NCBI RefSeq assembly: GCF_030272615.1
Contig: NC_081410.1
Span: forward strand, 506,214,442 to 506,274,441
Direction of reading: 5' to 3'
Origin: Cryptomeria japonica
Taxonomy: Eukaryota > Streptophyta > Pinopsida > Cupressales > Cupressaceae
DNA: 60,000 nt
Shown here: in pieces, positions 45,921 to 56,813 of the stretch
Layout: every line of letters begins with the position of its first letter
Numbering within the stretch: position 1 is the stretch's first letter
Notes under the pieces: generated by a model
The model's input: the letters and a program-made list of their open reading frames with translations, nothing else
Told to the model about the DNA's origin: nothing
Database searches by the model: none
Made by a program: the position numbers and the translations under genes

Positions 45921-47640
45921 GCTCACGATTTAAGGTTAGTGGCAGTTGTTCGTACATTGGTTAGATGGAGGCATTTCCTTCTTGGGCATCGATTCAAGTT
46001 GCATAGTGATCATTACATCTTGCAGTATATCTTCACGTAGTCAAATTTGAATGCCAGACAATGACATTGGATGGAGTTTTTGTGCGAGCATGAGCTCAAG
46101 GTGAAGTACATACAGGGCAAGGAGAATGTGGTAGTAGATGCATTGAGCCATGAGAGGCATGAGGTGTCAATAATAGTTCTCAATGTTGATTTGAGGAGCC
46201 ATATTCTTAGTTAAATTTCATCAGATGCTTGGTATCAAGAGGTGAGAGAGGAGATTGCTTTGGGGAGGCCTTTGGATGGTAGTTATATATGATATTCATT
46301 GGAGTCTGATGGCCTTCTTTGTCATATGGGGTGTATCTATGTTATTCCTTTGGATGGTCTTGAAGCGTTGATTCTATCAAAGGCTCATCGTGCACCTTAC
46401 TTGACACATATAGGTGTTAAGAAGATGCACATGGATTTGTGATAGTTATATCATTGGGCAAGTATGAGGAGAGACAATAGATTATGTATCATGTTGCTTA
46501 GGGTGTTAGTAGGTGAAGGCATAGCACCGACATCCAGTAGGTTTGTTGCAGTCGAACCTGATTTTGAAATGGAAATGGGACATCATATCTATAGACTTCA
46601 TCGTCAGTTTGCCTATGTCTTCATGACGTCACGATTCTATTATGGTCACCATTGATAGGTTGACCAAGGTGGCTCATTTCTTGCTGGTCAGATCATCCTA
46701 CATAATAGAGTCAGTGGCTTGTATCTTCATGGAGTAGATAGTGAGACTATATGGTATTCCTTGATGGATCATATTAGATCGTGATCTGGTGTTTACTTTA
46801 GCATTTTGGAGAGCCCTTCGGCATGATTTAGGAGCATAGCTGAAATTTAGTTCAACATATCATTCGGAGATAGATGGGTAGATACAGAGGGTTAACTAGG
46901 TGTTGGAGGACATGTTGAGGATGTATGTCATGGATCAGTAGTCTAGATGGAAGGAGTACATCTATTTGGTTGAGTTTGCATACAATAATGGTTATCACAC
47001 TTTGATTGGTATGTCTCCTTTCTAGGCATTATATGGTCACTCATGTCATACACCTTTGAGTTGGGATAGATTAGAGGATAGAGTGCTTCTTGGAATGGAG
47101 ATGTAATAGGATTTCAAGCAATAGGTGAGGTGTATTAGAGAGAATTTGGAAGCAACACAAGATAGGCATAAGAAATATGCAGATGCTCATTGGGTTGATT
47201 GTCAATTTTTAGTGGGTGATAAGGTGTTTTTGAGAGTGTGTCCACAAAAGAGACCTATCCGGTATGGAAACGGCTCTATGTTGGCGCCTCGTTTTGTTAG
47301 ACCATTTGAGATTTTGGAGAGGATTGGTCCTATAGCTTACCGTCTAGCCTTGCCACCCACTCATCTCCCATCCATGATGTGTTTCTTGTATCAGTTTTGA
47401 GGCCTTATTTCCCTAATGTGACACATGTTTTGGATTGGCATTCATTGCAGGTAGAGGACGGACAAATTTCTCTAGAGCCCATATGAATTCTTTAGCGTCG
47501 GGGGTTGACCCTCAAGGGTTGGGACATAGAGCAGGTAAGGGTTGAATGGGACCCGAACAATGATTCTTTGGTGACTTGGGAGGATGTTGCATGAATGACA
47601 GAGTTATACCCCTATTTGTTCTCAGGCTTCCAAGAATAAG
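45921..47640 (+). pseudogene. X RNase H end, integrase and C-terminal tail
   Basis: RNase H ends with VRWRHFLLGHRFKLHSDH and YIQGKENVVVDALSH (near 46120). The integrase has a degraded HHCC (KAHRAPYLTHIGVKKMHMDL), the first Asp region SIMVTIDRLTKVAHFL (46640-46690), LDRDLVF for the second Asp (near 46770), and IDG-*-IQRVN where DGQTERVN is usual, so the catalytic Glu is lost. Then comes EFAYNNGYHTLIGMSPF. The C-terminal domain (47125-47400) has KKYADAHWVDCQFLVGDKVF and GPIAYRLALPP. A chromodomain-like end, VEWDPNNDSLVTWEDVA, closes the frame near 47590. Several frameshifts and many TAGs. Confidence 0.86.
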
Positions 47641-47647
47641 CGTAGGA

Positions 47648-48038
47648 AAAGGGGGGGAGGATGTAGTGTCCCTTCTAGACTTGCATTTTGATTTGCATTC
47701 AGATAGTCATATAGAATTATGATGGATACTTGGATGGTTATTTATGACTTTACTACTATCTTAGATGGTATCATTGATATTAGGACTTTATGTGAACTTA
47801 TGATTATTCGATATGACTCATCAATTTTTGGAGATTCATGTGATTGATGTTGCTAGACATATTATATGATATATGACATTTTGATGATTCTTATGGATGT
47901 TAGTGCATAGTACCACCTTGATGGATGGATTCATATGACTCATGAATTTACATGTGATGATTTCTCAATGGATTGTATGATTTATGATGGTACTAACCCT
48001 ATTTTATGATTATGATTCTATGCGGTGTTTGATGTTAA
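47648..48038 (+). repeat. Polypurine tract and start of the 3' LTR of X
   Basis: AAAAGGGGGGGAGGA (47647-47661) is directly followed by TGTAGTGTCCC, the LTR start (47662). The LTR runs to the solo-LTR insertion at 48039 and resumes at 49153. No gene. Confidence 0.8.
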
Positions 48039-49147
48039 TGTTGGTATTATGGATGACTTTGTCATCTGTTGCATTGGTTTTGTCATTGATGTCAACACTT
48101 ATCTTTCTGGAGGTCTACATTGTTGATTTGACACTCTATTTATATTGGTTTATTGCTGAACTGACACATTGTGGTCCCGACATGGATATTGGCTTATGCA
48201 CAGTCACCGATATATGGTTCACCGACAGTGATGATGACTTGTTATCATCTGGAGATCATTTGGTTATGTCTAAGACATGGATTGGATGTTTGGAATTGGT
48301 GTTTTTCTTATTTGACTAATCGGGTTCACATATTTTCCTTTATCGGTAGATAGGTCTAGGTTATGGACCGGTACAAGATATCATGTTCCAGATCAACACG
48401 ATAGGTTTTGGAAATGGTTTATTGATTGAATAATGTGTAAATGTATTGAGGATGACATATTGTATCGCATCAAGAATTATTTTGTAATTATAATATCTTT
48501 AGTGAGCTGACCTCATCATAAGGTCTTAGGGTTTTGTATAAATAATTCTAAGATCTTATTGAAGATCATAATATGAGTGTGTGTGAATATTGAAGATCAT
48601 TGTGAAGAGTAGATCCTTTTACGAATCACACAGATATTATCTAAAGGTTGAAGGAAAGGTTATGAAGGTGTTTGGGACTCATGGTCAGAGCTTAAACTGG
48701 TACTAGATCTAGCATTGCAGATGCTATTCTGAAGCAGTACATTGTTTATTGGATTTAAATTATCCATTTGTAGTCAGTGTGACTCCTATTTTGTGATTGA
48801 CTAGTGAGCTCTAGGCGGTTGGCCTTTCTACATGTACAGACCCCATTATTGTATTCACTTACTATCTACAGTAGTATCATCTGATTTTGGGTAAGGATTC
48901 CCACCGTGGTTTTTCCCCTTACATGGTTTCCACATCAAAATATCTATGTCATGTGTTGTGGATGTTGTTTCTCTTTCTGTTTCATGCATTAAGTTATACT
49001 GGTACTACTATAACTGTTAATCTATTTTACCAGCATTAAGTTTGTTTTACCGACACTAAGTTTTAAGTTGGAATAATTAGTTTTTGGTTGTAATTTATTG
49101 ACAACCCATTCAACCCCCACTGTCAATTGTCCTTCCGGTTCCTAACA
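48039..49147 (+). mobile_element. Solo LTR of a copia-type element
   Basis: 1,109 bp, TGTTGGTATTATGG to GGTTCCTAACA, flanked by GTTAA on both sides (48034-48038 and 49148-49152). It contains the LTR core cccaccgtggtttttcccc (about 48899-48917) with a following ggtttccac, and cattcaacccccactg near its end. It is what remains after recombination between two LTRs. No coding sequence. Confidence 0.9.
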
Positions 49148-49152
49148 GTTAA

Positions 49153-49435
49153 TATGTGTGACTATCTTCATGAGTAGATACGATGTTATATTACTCATTT
49201 CAACCATGATATGCCATCATGATTCTCTATCACTTGTCTGTTTATCATGATGTATATGTATTGTATATGTTGTGTTTAGTGTTTGATGTAGGTTTATAGG
49301 TTCTAGACATCGACTCCACTTGGCTCCACAGGTCTGAGTGTGTCTTTATCCAAATGGCAAGTTGTCAGAGATGACATAGTTTCCCTCACACACTCTAGGT
49401 CTAAGTTGTATATCTTGTTGATTACGCCACGACGT
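49153..49435 (+). repeat. 3' LTR of X, continued
   Basis: 283 bp between the solo LTR and Copia-2, reading on to 56814 across Copia-2 (ttacgccacgacgt then aagttgaag). Non-coding. Confidence 0.7.
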
Positions 49436-50922
49436 TGATAACTCAATGATGAGCAAATAGTACCAAACTGGTACTGAGAGGGGGGGTGAATCAGTACAAA
49501 CAAAAATATAGTTTGAAACTAGTTTGACAACAGACACTTCAAATGATTGGCAGACAGTGACACCGGTTTGAAATAGAGTGCAACCGGTAAAGCTAAGAAT
49601 GTCTGAGACAAGCATTAACCGGTTACTCACTTAACTTTTCACTCAACTTGAGACTACGCTACCATTTCACCCTTATGCATAAATAGGTAATCTATCATTA
49701 GATCATAATAACAACTAGTTCAACATGTTTTATTAACAGACATAAAACACAGAACCATCATATGCTTGAAAAACAATAGCAAAGCATCACAAGATCAAAG
49801 CATCACACATGACACACATATTTTTCACATGGAAACCCAATTGGGAAAAACCACGGTGGGGATGAATACCCACAAGCTATTTTTGAACTCTTTAGAAGTC
49901 TGCTCTGTTAGAAGCCTTGTTCAGTTAGAGACATTACAATAGGTTCTGCTAGGAACTGATCCTGTTAGGGACCACCCGGTTAAGGGATGGCTACAATACC
50001 CTGTTAAGGGTTAAACCCTTTTAAAGGTTACCTTGTTAGAGGATTTCAAGAACTCAATAGCTAAAGGATTCCAAACTCAGTAGCTTTGAATTACCCTGTT
50101 AAAGGATTTTCAGCAAGCCGAATAAGGCTACCCTGTTAAGGGATTTTCCAACTGTTGAAGTGGTTAGAGATCAATAGGTATTACAATGATCTGGTAACAA
50201 CACTCAATGCCAATGCAGATCCACTTAAGCTCCTCTTCACCTTCTGCGCTTACACTCTGCAGGTATCACTTCTCTCCTTTTGGTCTGGCAAGAATCACGT
50301 ATCCCTTCTCTTGGATACACACACACAACTTTTGCCAACAACCCTAGAAAGAGTCACAACATCGACCTTATAGGAAAAATAGTTAGGTCAGTAGCATAAA
50401 CCCTAAACCCTAAACCTATTAGGTTAAGGAATTCAAATAGCTCAATCCTAACCATTGAGCACACTGCATTAATCTCCATCATTCATTTTCCACCGATTTC
50501 ATGGTGGCTGATAACCCATCACACGTTATCACCATTTTACAGACTTCACACATTCCCGAGGTAGATAGGAACAATCTTCTTTATGCAAGATCCTTCACGC
50601 GCACAAGGCTTACGTGGCAACATGATCTGTTCTTTGCTATCATGCTAACTCATCACACAAAGTCACTAGTTGAGCCACACATGCTTGAAGCACTTCAATT
50701 GGAAACCCTAAAGTTGAGACTACCAACCAGTAGTCATACAATGCTTCCATGTGCCGGTTCCCATAACCATATGCTGGTTCACCTTTGAACAAGCATGCCG
50801 CTTCACTTTGGCACACATGCCGGTTCACAGTGTTATACAAGTTCTCTCCTCTTCAACATATTGACATCAATGACAACATACAATGTCATCATGTCCTCAT
50901 ACCGGTTCACATAATTCCAACA
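49436..50922 (-). repeat. 3' LTR of Copia-2
   Basis: 1,487 bp, TGATAACTCAATG on the plus strand at the left to ATAATTCCAACA at the right. It contains the G-run box (near 49474), the LTR core (gaaacccaattgggaaaaa and ccacggtggg, 49829-49858), short repeats of the ctgttaaggg kind (49900-50150) and the telomere-like run at 50398. No gene. Confidence 0.94.
50398..50416. promoter_or_regulatory. Telo-box pair in the Copia-2 LTR (partner 56284-56302)
   Basis: AAACCCTAAACCCTAAACC, two and a half plant telomere units, present in both LTRs. AAACCCTAA is the telo-box found in promoters of plant translation and cell-cycle genes and in Polycomb-recruiting elements. Within an LTR it may act in transcription control. 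Its role here is not shown. Confidence 0.6.
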
Positions 50923-51031
50923 ATCTCCCCCTTTGGCATTGATGACAATATACAAAGATATCTCCCTGCTTCACATCTTCTCCCCAAATTTTTGTAGATA
51001 TCTTCTCGGCTTCATATCTTCTCCCCCTTTG
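50923..51031 (-). other. Paired polypurine tracts of Copia-2
   Basis: In minus sense AAAGGGGGAGAT at 50923-50934, preceded by GTCATCAATGCC, and TCAAAGGGGGAGAAG near 51018-51032 preceded by GGCATTGTTG. About 85 bp separates them. From 51033 to 51179 there is only 3' untranslated sequence. Confidence 0.85.
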
Positions 51032-51179
51032 ACAACAATGCCAAAGTGGAGGCACAAGCTTCCCTGTTCCATTATGCTACTCCCTCTGAGGAGTAGCATC
51101 TTTCAACACATCAATCCTGAAGAAAAAATTGACTATGTAATACATGACTGATGTGGAGCATATACCTTTAGTTCACCTC

Positions 51180-52932
51180 CTAAAGGGGCAGTACCCCTAA
51201 TTCACCTCTTAAGTATATAAATGTAGTCTTTGGGAGAGGCTTGGTGAATATGTTTGCTAACTGCTCCTTACTAGAAACATGCTCCAGTGCAATCTCTTTG
51301 CTCTGAACCTTTTCCCTCAAGAAATGACACTTAAGCTCAAAGTGCTTGGTTCTAGAATGTAAATCCGGATTCTTGGAGATATTAATTGTACTAGTATTGT
51401 CACAAAATATATGTACCTGTTCAGATACAGGAGCTTTGAAGCCATTCAATACATGCTTCATCCAAATTGTCTGAGTGCAGTTCATGAAAGCTGCAACATA
51501 CTCCACTTCCACTGTAGACTGAGAGATACAACTCTTCTTTTTACTCATCCATGAGACTAGTCTACCATCGAGGAAGAATGCACCACCGGTTGTGCTCTGC
51601 CGGTCATCTATATTACCAGCCCAATCAACATCTGTGAGCACTTTCAGGTTAAAATCATTATTGTATGGATACCATAACCCATAGTCAATAGTTCCTTTCA
51701 GATACCTAAGAATCTGCTTGACTCCAACCAAGTGGGATTCTTTTGGACTTTTCTGGAACCTTGCAATAATGCCAACTACATGTGCAATATCCGGTCTACT
51801 ATGCACTACATAATGCAACTTACCAATCATTGATTGGTATTCCTTTTCATCAACCAATGCAGAGTCATCCTCTTTGGATAGTTTACAACTGGTCACCATC
51901 GGTGTACCAACCAGTTTGCTATCTTCCATGCCAAAGGTATTCAACACCTCTTTGACATACTTGGACTGAGTGATAAAGATTCCATCTTTCATCTACTGGA
52001 TCTGCAGTCCAATGAAGAACTTAATCTCCCCTATGAGTGACATCTCAAACTCTTTCTTCATCTCATCTGCAAATTCATGACTCATCTTGTCATCTCCACC
52101 AAAAACAATGTCATCAACAAGTACCTCACAGATCAGGATCTGATCTCCTTCAGACTTCAAGTAGATATTTCTATCTTCACTTGTTCTCTCAAATCCAATC
52201 TTCACAAGATGGGAATGCAGGCATTCATACCATGCTCTAGGTGCCTGCTTTAGCCCATATAAGGCTTTGTGTAGCCTACATACCATGTCACTATCTTCAG
52301 ATAGGGCAAAACCATCTGGTTGCTCAATGTACACCTCTTCTTCAAGTACACCATTTAGGAATGCAGATTTTACATCCATTTGATATACTTTGAAGCCTTT
52401 AAAAGCTGCATATGCAAGAAGCATACAAACTCCTTCCAATCTGGCTATAGGAGCAAAGGTTTTTCCATAGTCTTCTTCTTCTTCTTGGGCATATCCTTTG
52501 CACACCAGTCTGGCTTTGTTTCTAATCACTATGCCATCCTCATTCAGCTTATTTCTGAAGACCCATTTGGTACCAATGACATTTTTGTGCTTCGGTCTGG
52601 GTACCAAGGACCATGTACCATTTTTCTCTATCTGGTCAAGTTCCTCTTCCATTGCCTTGATCCAGTCTTCATTCTTATGTGCCTCTTTGAATGTTTTAGG
52701 CTTGAATTCAGAGATCATACATGAGTTTTCTCTGACTTTTCTTCTTGTAAGGATTCCTGCATCCTTATCTCCTATGACCTACTTAGGATCATGATTCAGC
52801 TTGACATACCGAGGAATGGTCTTGATAGATTCCTCTTGCTTTTCTTCTTCATCCTCATCTCCATTAGTATTAGCATCTACATCTGCCGGTGTAGGAACAC
52901 TGTTACTGGTACTCGGTTGACTGACAACCAGT
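51180..52932 (-). pseudogene. Copia-2 reverse transcriptase and RNase H
   Basis: Open in one frame from 52718 to 51180 apart from an amber at 51993. A second amber is at 52779 and a frameshift near 52930 separates it from the integrase. [79 protein letters not shown] and the catalytic [10 protein letters not shown]. RNase H: LTDVDWAGN (first Asp), TVEVEYVAA (Glu), IFCDNTSTI (Asp), all present, and it ends in the copia tail (ELGVLPL). The amber at 51993 falls between IQ and MKDG, where Copia-1 keeps Gln. This is the best-preserved enzyme in the window. Confidence 0.92.
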
Positions 52933-54171
52933 TCATAGAAAGGTTGCAACCGGTTTGTTTACCGCTTGCCCACTATCAGTTTCCTCAGTTTTCTCAGAGG
53001 TTTCATCAACTCTTACATTGATGCTTTCCATAATTCTCCGCGTCCTATTGGTGAAACACTTGAGAGCTTTTCTCTTGGTGGAATATCCTAGGAATATTCC
53101 CTCATCACATTTTGCATCAAATTTGCTCTGGTGTTCACTCCTCTTGATGTAATATTTGCTACCAAACACTCTAAAGTAGCTAACCATAGGTGTCTTACCG
53201 GTCCAATACTCATAAGGAGTTTTATCCTTACCTTTCTTGATGAGTACCCGGTTCATTGTGTAGACTGCAATGCTCACCGCTTCTCTCCAAAAGGTGTGAG
53301 CTACCTTTCCTTGAATCAACATGGTTCTAGTTGCTTCAACCATAGTCCGGTTATTCCTCTCTGCTAGGCCATTCTGCTATGGATTCCAGGGGGTAGACAA
53401 TTGCCTCTTGATGCCATGCTCTTCATAGTACTTGTTGAATTAATTGGAAGTGAATTCCCCTCCTTGATTAGTTCTTAGGCACTTGATCTTTTTACCGCTT
53501 TCCTTCTCCACTAATGCCCTGAAAGCTTTGAACTTTGCAAAGGCTTCAGACTTGTCTTTCAAGAATGTGACCCACATCATTCTTGAGCAGTCATCAGTGA
53601 GAATCATGAAGTACCTATCACCCTGCACACTTCTAGTTTTCATAGGACCACACAAATCAGTATGCACAAGATCAAGCAAGTTGTCAGCAGTGAAAGATTT
53701 ACCTTTAAAGGTTGAGGAAGACATTTTCCCCAATTGACACTCTCTGCACAAGGTATTATCTAGTTTGTTTAGCACCGGAAACCCTCTAACTACCTTGATC
53801 TTACTATCATTCACATTGTTATCAAAGTTTACATGGCAGAGTCTCCTATGCCATATCCAGCTATCATCAAATTTGGTCATAAGACATGTACTTATATTTG
53901 CATTCAGATGAAATAGGTTACCTTTGGTCTACATGCCGGTGGCCACCAATTCACCATTATTTCCTTTGATTCTATAAACTCCATTCTTGAATTCCAGAGT
54001 GAGGCCACTGTCATTCAGCTGGGCAACACTCAGAAGGTTGTGTCTAAGACCATCAACCCAATACACATTGTCAGCACTACTCTTTCCATTTAGAGAGATG
54101 GACCCTCTTCCTTTGACCATGCATGGTGTATCATTGCCAAAGCGAACCACACCACCATAATACTCCTTCAA
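52933..54171 (-). pseudogene. Copia-2 integrase
   Basis: Pre-integrase segment GSISLNGKSSADNVYWVDGL, then HHCC zinc domain (WHRRLCHVNF through CRECQLGKM, 53730-53840), core with VHTDLCGPMKTRSVQGDRYF, TDDCSRMMWVTFLKDKSEAF and CLRTNQGGEF. NGLAERNNRTMVEA carries the catalytic Glu. The Asp expected before GGEF is Asn. Stops: TAG 53929 and 53377, TAA 53440, each where Copia-1 or the family has Gln or Lys. The C-terminal domain (52933-53343) has FWREAVSIAVYTMNRVL and KSYFGYSTKRKA-like LGYSTKRKALKCF. Same order as in Copia-1. Confidence 0.9.
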
Positions 54172-54186
54172 TTATAGAAACTTGCT

Positions 54187-55266
54187 CTAGTCACCAGTCA
54201 TATGGTGAGAACAACCACTGCCAATGATCCACTCATTGGAATTATCAAACCGGGAGACAAGAGCCTTCTTGTCTAACACATCTTCTTTGATAGCAACAAA
54301 CACAATATCTTCATTTTCTTCATCCTCTAATTCTTCATCTGTGACACCTTCATCAACTACCACAAAATAGTTTCTCCAGTTTCCTCCTTTGGATTTCTTG
54401 AACCTTTCCGGTTTGTCCTTGTTGTCGCCATTAGGACAGTTTACAGCAATATGTCCTATCCGGTTACAAGAAAGGCATTTCAAAGGTAGCTTACCTTTGT
54501 ATTTTCCGGTTCCTTTAGGAAGTTTCCTGGCAAGGAGAGCTTCAAATGCCATCAAAATCTCCTCATCATCCATTTCTCTACTTTGTCTTGGTTCACCACT
54601 AGTGCTAGCTTCTTTTCCTTTTCTGGATGGTACAACAGAAGCTTTAAAAGCTGATTCAATCTTTTGAACACTTCTATCAAAACTATTTAGCTCATAGGCT
54701 ATCAACTTTGCTATGATGGAGTCCAAGGATACCGTAGTCTTGTCTATTGATCTCAGCTCCTGAATAGCAGCAACCCTTCTTGCATAGACCGGCAATAGGG
54801 ATCTCAGGACTTTTCTTACCATAGTGGAATCTTCTATTTTACCACCTACACTCTTGATATGTCCAACAATGGTTTTTATTCTTATTCCATACTATTGAAT
54901 GGTCTCACCTTCAACCATCCACATATCTTCAAACTTCCCTCTCAAGCTTTCTTCCTTAGCCTGTTTTACATGCTCATCACCGCCATAGATATTTTCAAGA
55001 GTATCCCATACCTCTTTGGGATTTACCTTATCCTGAACATCAATAAACTCAATGTCAGATAAACTACTAATTAGGGCTTCCATGACTTGCCCATTTTCTT
55101 GTATCTCTCTCTTTTGGTCATCGGTGAGAGTACCGGTAGGAGCAACATAGACATTCTCAACATAGCTCCAGTGTTGAGCACCCATGCTTCTGATGTATAT
55201 CTTCATCCTGTCTTTCCATATACTGAAATTTTCCCTATTAAACTTTGGACCTTCCCTCTTCATCAT
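54187..55266 (-). pseudogene. Copia-2 gag and start of protease
   Basis: From ATG 55266 one frame with a single amber at 54892 (IQ-*-YG, Gln in Copia-1). Gag core: FSIWKDRMKIYIRSMGAQHW, EVWDTLENIYGGDEHV, ESLRGKFEDMWM; then a CCHC knuckle CLSCNRIGHIAVNC (about 54440-54480). The protease begins near 54232 with WIIGSGCSHHMTGD: the catalytic Asp of DSG is Gly here (Asp in Copia-1). Another TAG at 54187 follows GD. About 360 codons, typical for copia Gag plus protease start. Confidence 0.9.
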
Positions 55267-55323
55267 TTGACTGGGATCTTTACCTCAAGCGGTTAAGCTT
55301 AAATCACAGAGGACCTAGAGGAT

Positions 55324-55335
55324 GCTCTGATACCA
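55324..55335 (-). other. Primer-binding site of Copia-2
   Basis: In minus sense TGGTATCAGAGC, two bases inside the 5' LTR end. Initiator tRNA-Met type. Confidence 0.94.
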
Positions 55336-55337
55336 AT

Positions 55338-56808
55338 TGATAACTCAATGATGAGTGAATAGTACCAAACCGGTACTGAGAGGGGGGGTGAATCAGTAAA
55401 GACAAAAATATAGTTCGAAAGCAGTTTGACAGCAAACAATTCAAATGACTAGCAGACAGTGACACCGGTTTGAAACAGAGTGCAACCGGTAAAGCTAAGA
55501 ATGTCTGAGACAAGCATTAACCGGTTAATCACTTAGCTTTTCACTCAGCTTGAGACTACACTACCATTTCACTCTTATGCATAAACAGGTAATCTATCAT
55601 TAGATCATAATAACAGATAGTTCAACATGTTTTATTGACAGGCATAAAACACAGAACCATCATATGCTTGACACACAATAGCAAAGCATCACACATGACA
55701 CACATATTTTTCACGTGGAAACCCAACTGGGAAAAACCATGGTGGGGATGAATACCCACAAGCTATTTTTGAACTCTTTAGAAGTCCGCTCTGTTGGAAG
55801 CCTTGTCCGGTTAGAGACATTACAATAGGTTCTGCTAGGAACTGATCCTGTTAGGGATCACCCGGTTAAGGGATGGCTACAATACCCGGTTAAGGGTTAA
55901 ACCTAGTTAAAGGCTACCTTGTTAGAGGATTTCAAGAACTCAATAGCTAAAGGATTCCAAACTCAGTAGCTTTGAATTACCCTGTTAAAGGATTTACAAC
56001 AAGCTGATTAAGGCTACCCTTTTAAGGGATTTTCCAACTGTTGAGGTGGTTAGAGATCAATAGGTATTACAATGATCTGGTAACAACACTCAATGCCAAT
56101 GTAGATCTGCTTAAGCTCCTCTTCACCTTCTGCACTTACACTCTGAAGGTATCACTTCTCTCCTTTTGGTCTGGCAAGAATCACGTATCCCTTCTCTTGG
56201 ATACACACACACAACTTTTGCCAACAACCCTAGAAAGAGTCACAACATCGACCTTATAGGAAAAATAGTTAGGTCGATAGCATAAACCCTAAACCCTAAA
56301 CCTATTAGGTTAAGGAATTCAAATGGCTCAATCCTGACCATTGAGCACACTGCATTAATCTCCATCGGTCGTTTTCCACCGATTTCATGGTGGCTGATAA
56401 CCCATCACATGTTATCACCGTTTTACAGACTTCGCACATTCCCGAGGTAGATAGGAACAATCTTCTTTATGCAAGATCCTTCACTCACACAAGGCTTATG
56501 TGGCAACATGATTTTCTCTTTGCTTTCATGCTAACTCATCACACAAAGTCACCGGTTGAGCCACATAGGCTTGAAGCACTTCAATTGGAAACCCTAAAGT
56601 TGAGACTACCAACCGGTAGTCATACACCGCTTCCATGTGCCGGTTCCCATAACCATATGCCGGTTCACCTTTGAACAAGCATACCGCTTCACTTTGGCAC
56701 ACATGCTGGTTCACAGTGTTATACTGGTTCTCTCCTCTTCAACATATTGACATCAATGACAACATACAATGTCATTATGTCCTCATACCGGTTGACATAA
56801 TGCCAATA
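55338..56808 (-). repeat. 5' LTR of Copia-2
   Basis: 1,471 bp, colinear with 49436-50922, with scattered substitutions and small indels (a ~16-bp difference near 55690). The terminal CA has become TA on the plus strand (CCAATA). Carries the same G-run box, LTR core (55718-55747) and telo-box pair (56284-56302). Confidence 0.94.
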
Positions 56809-56813
56809 GACGT

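Larger units (their letters stand above)
49436..56808 (-). mobile_element. Copia-2: full-length Ty1/copia element
   Basis: A 7,373-bp minus-strand element with LTRs 49436-50922 and 55338-56808 and a perfect target duplication GACGT (49431-49435, 56809-56813). The primer site is 55324-55335, and polypurine tracts lie at 50923 and about 51020. The complete gag-pol order is colinear with Copia-1 and much better preserved: from 55266 to 51180 there are seven in-frame stops (six TAG, one TAA) and one frameshift near 52930. It inserted into the 3' LTR of X. Confidence 0.95.

Noticed and set aside
50398-50416. Interstitial telomere
   Set aside because: Only two and a half units, and present at the same place in both LTRs, so it is part of the element.
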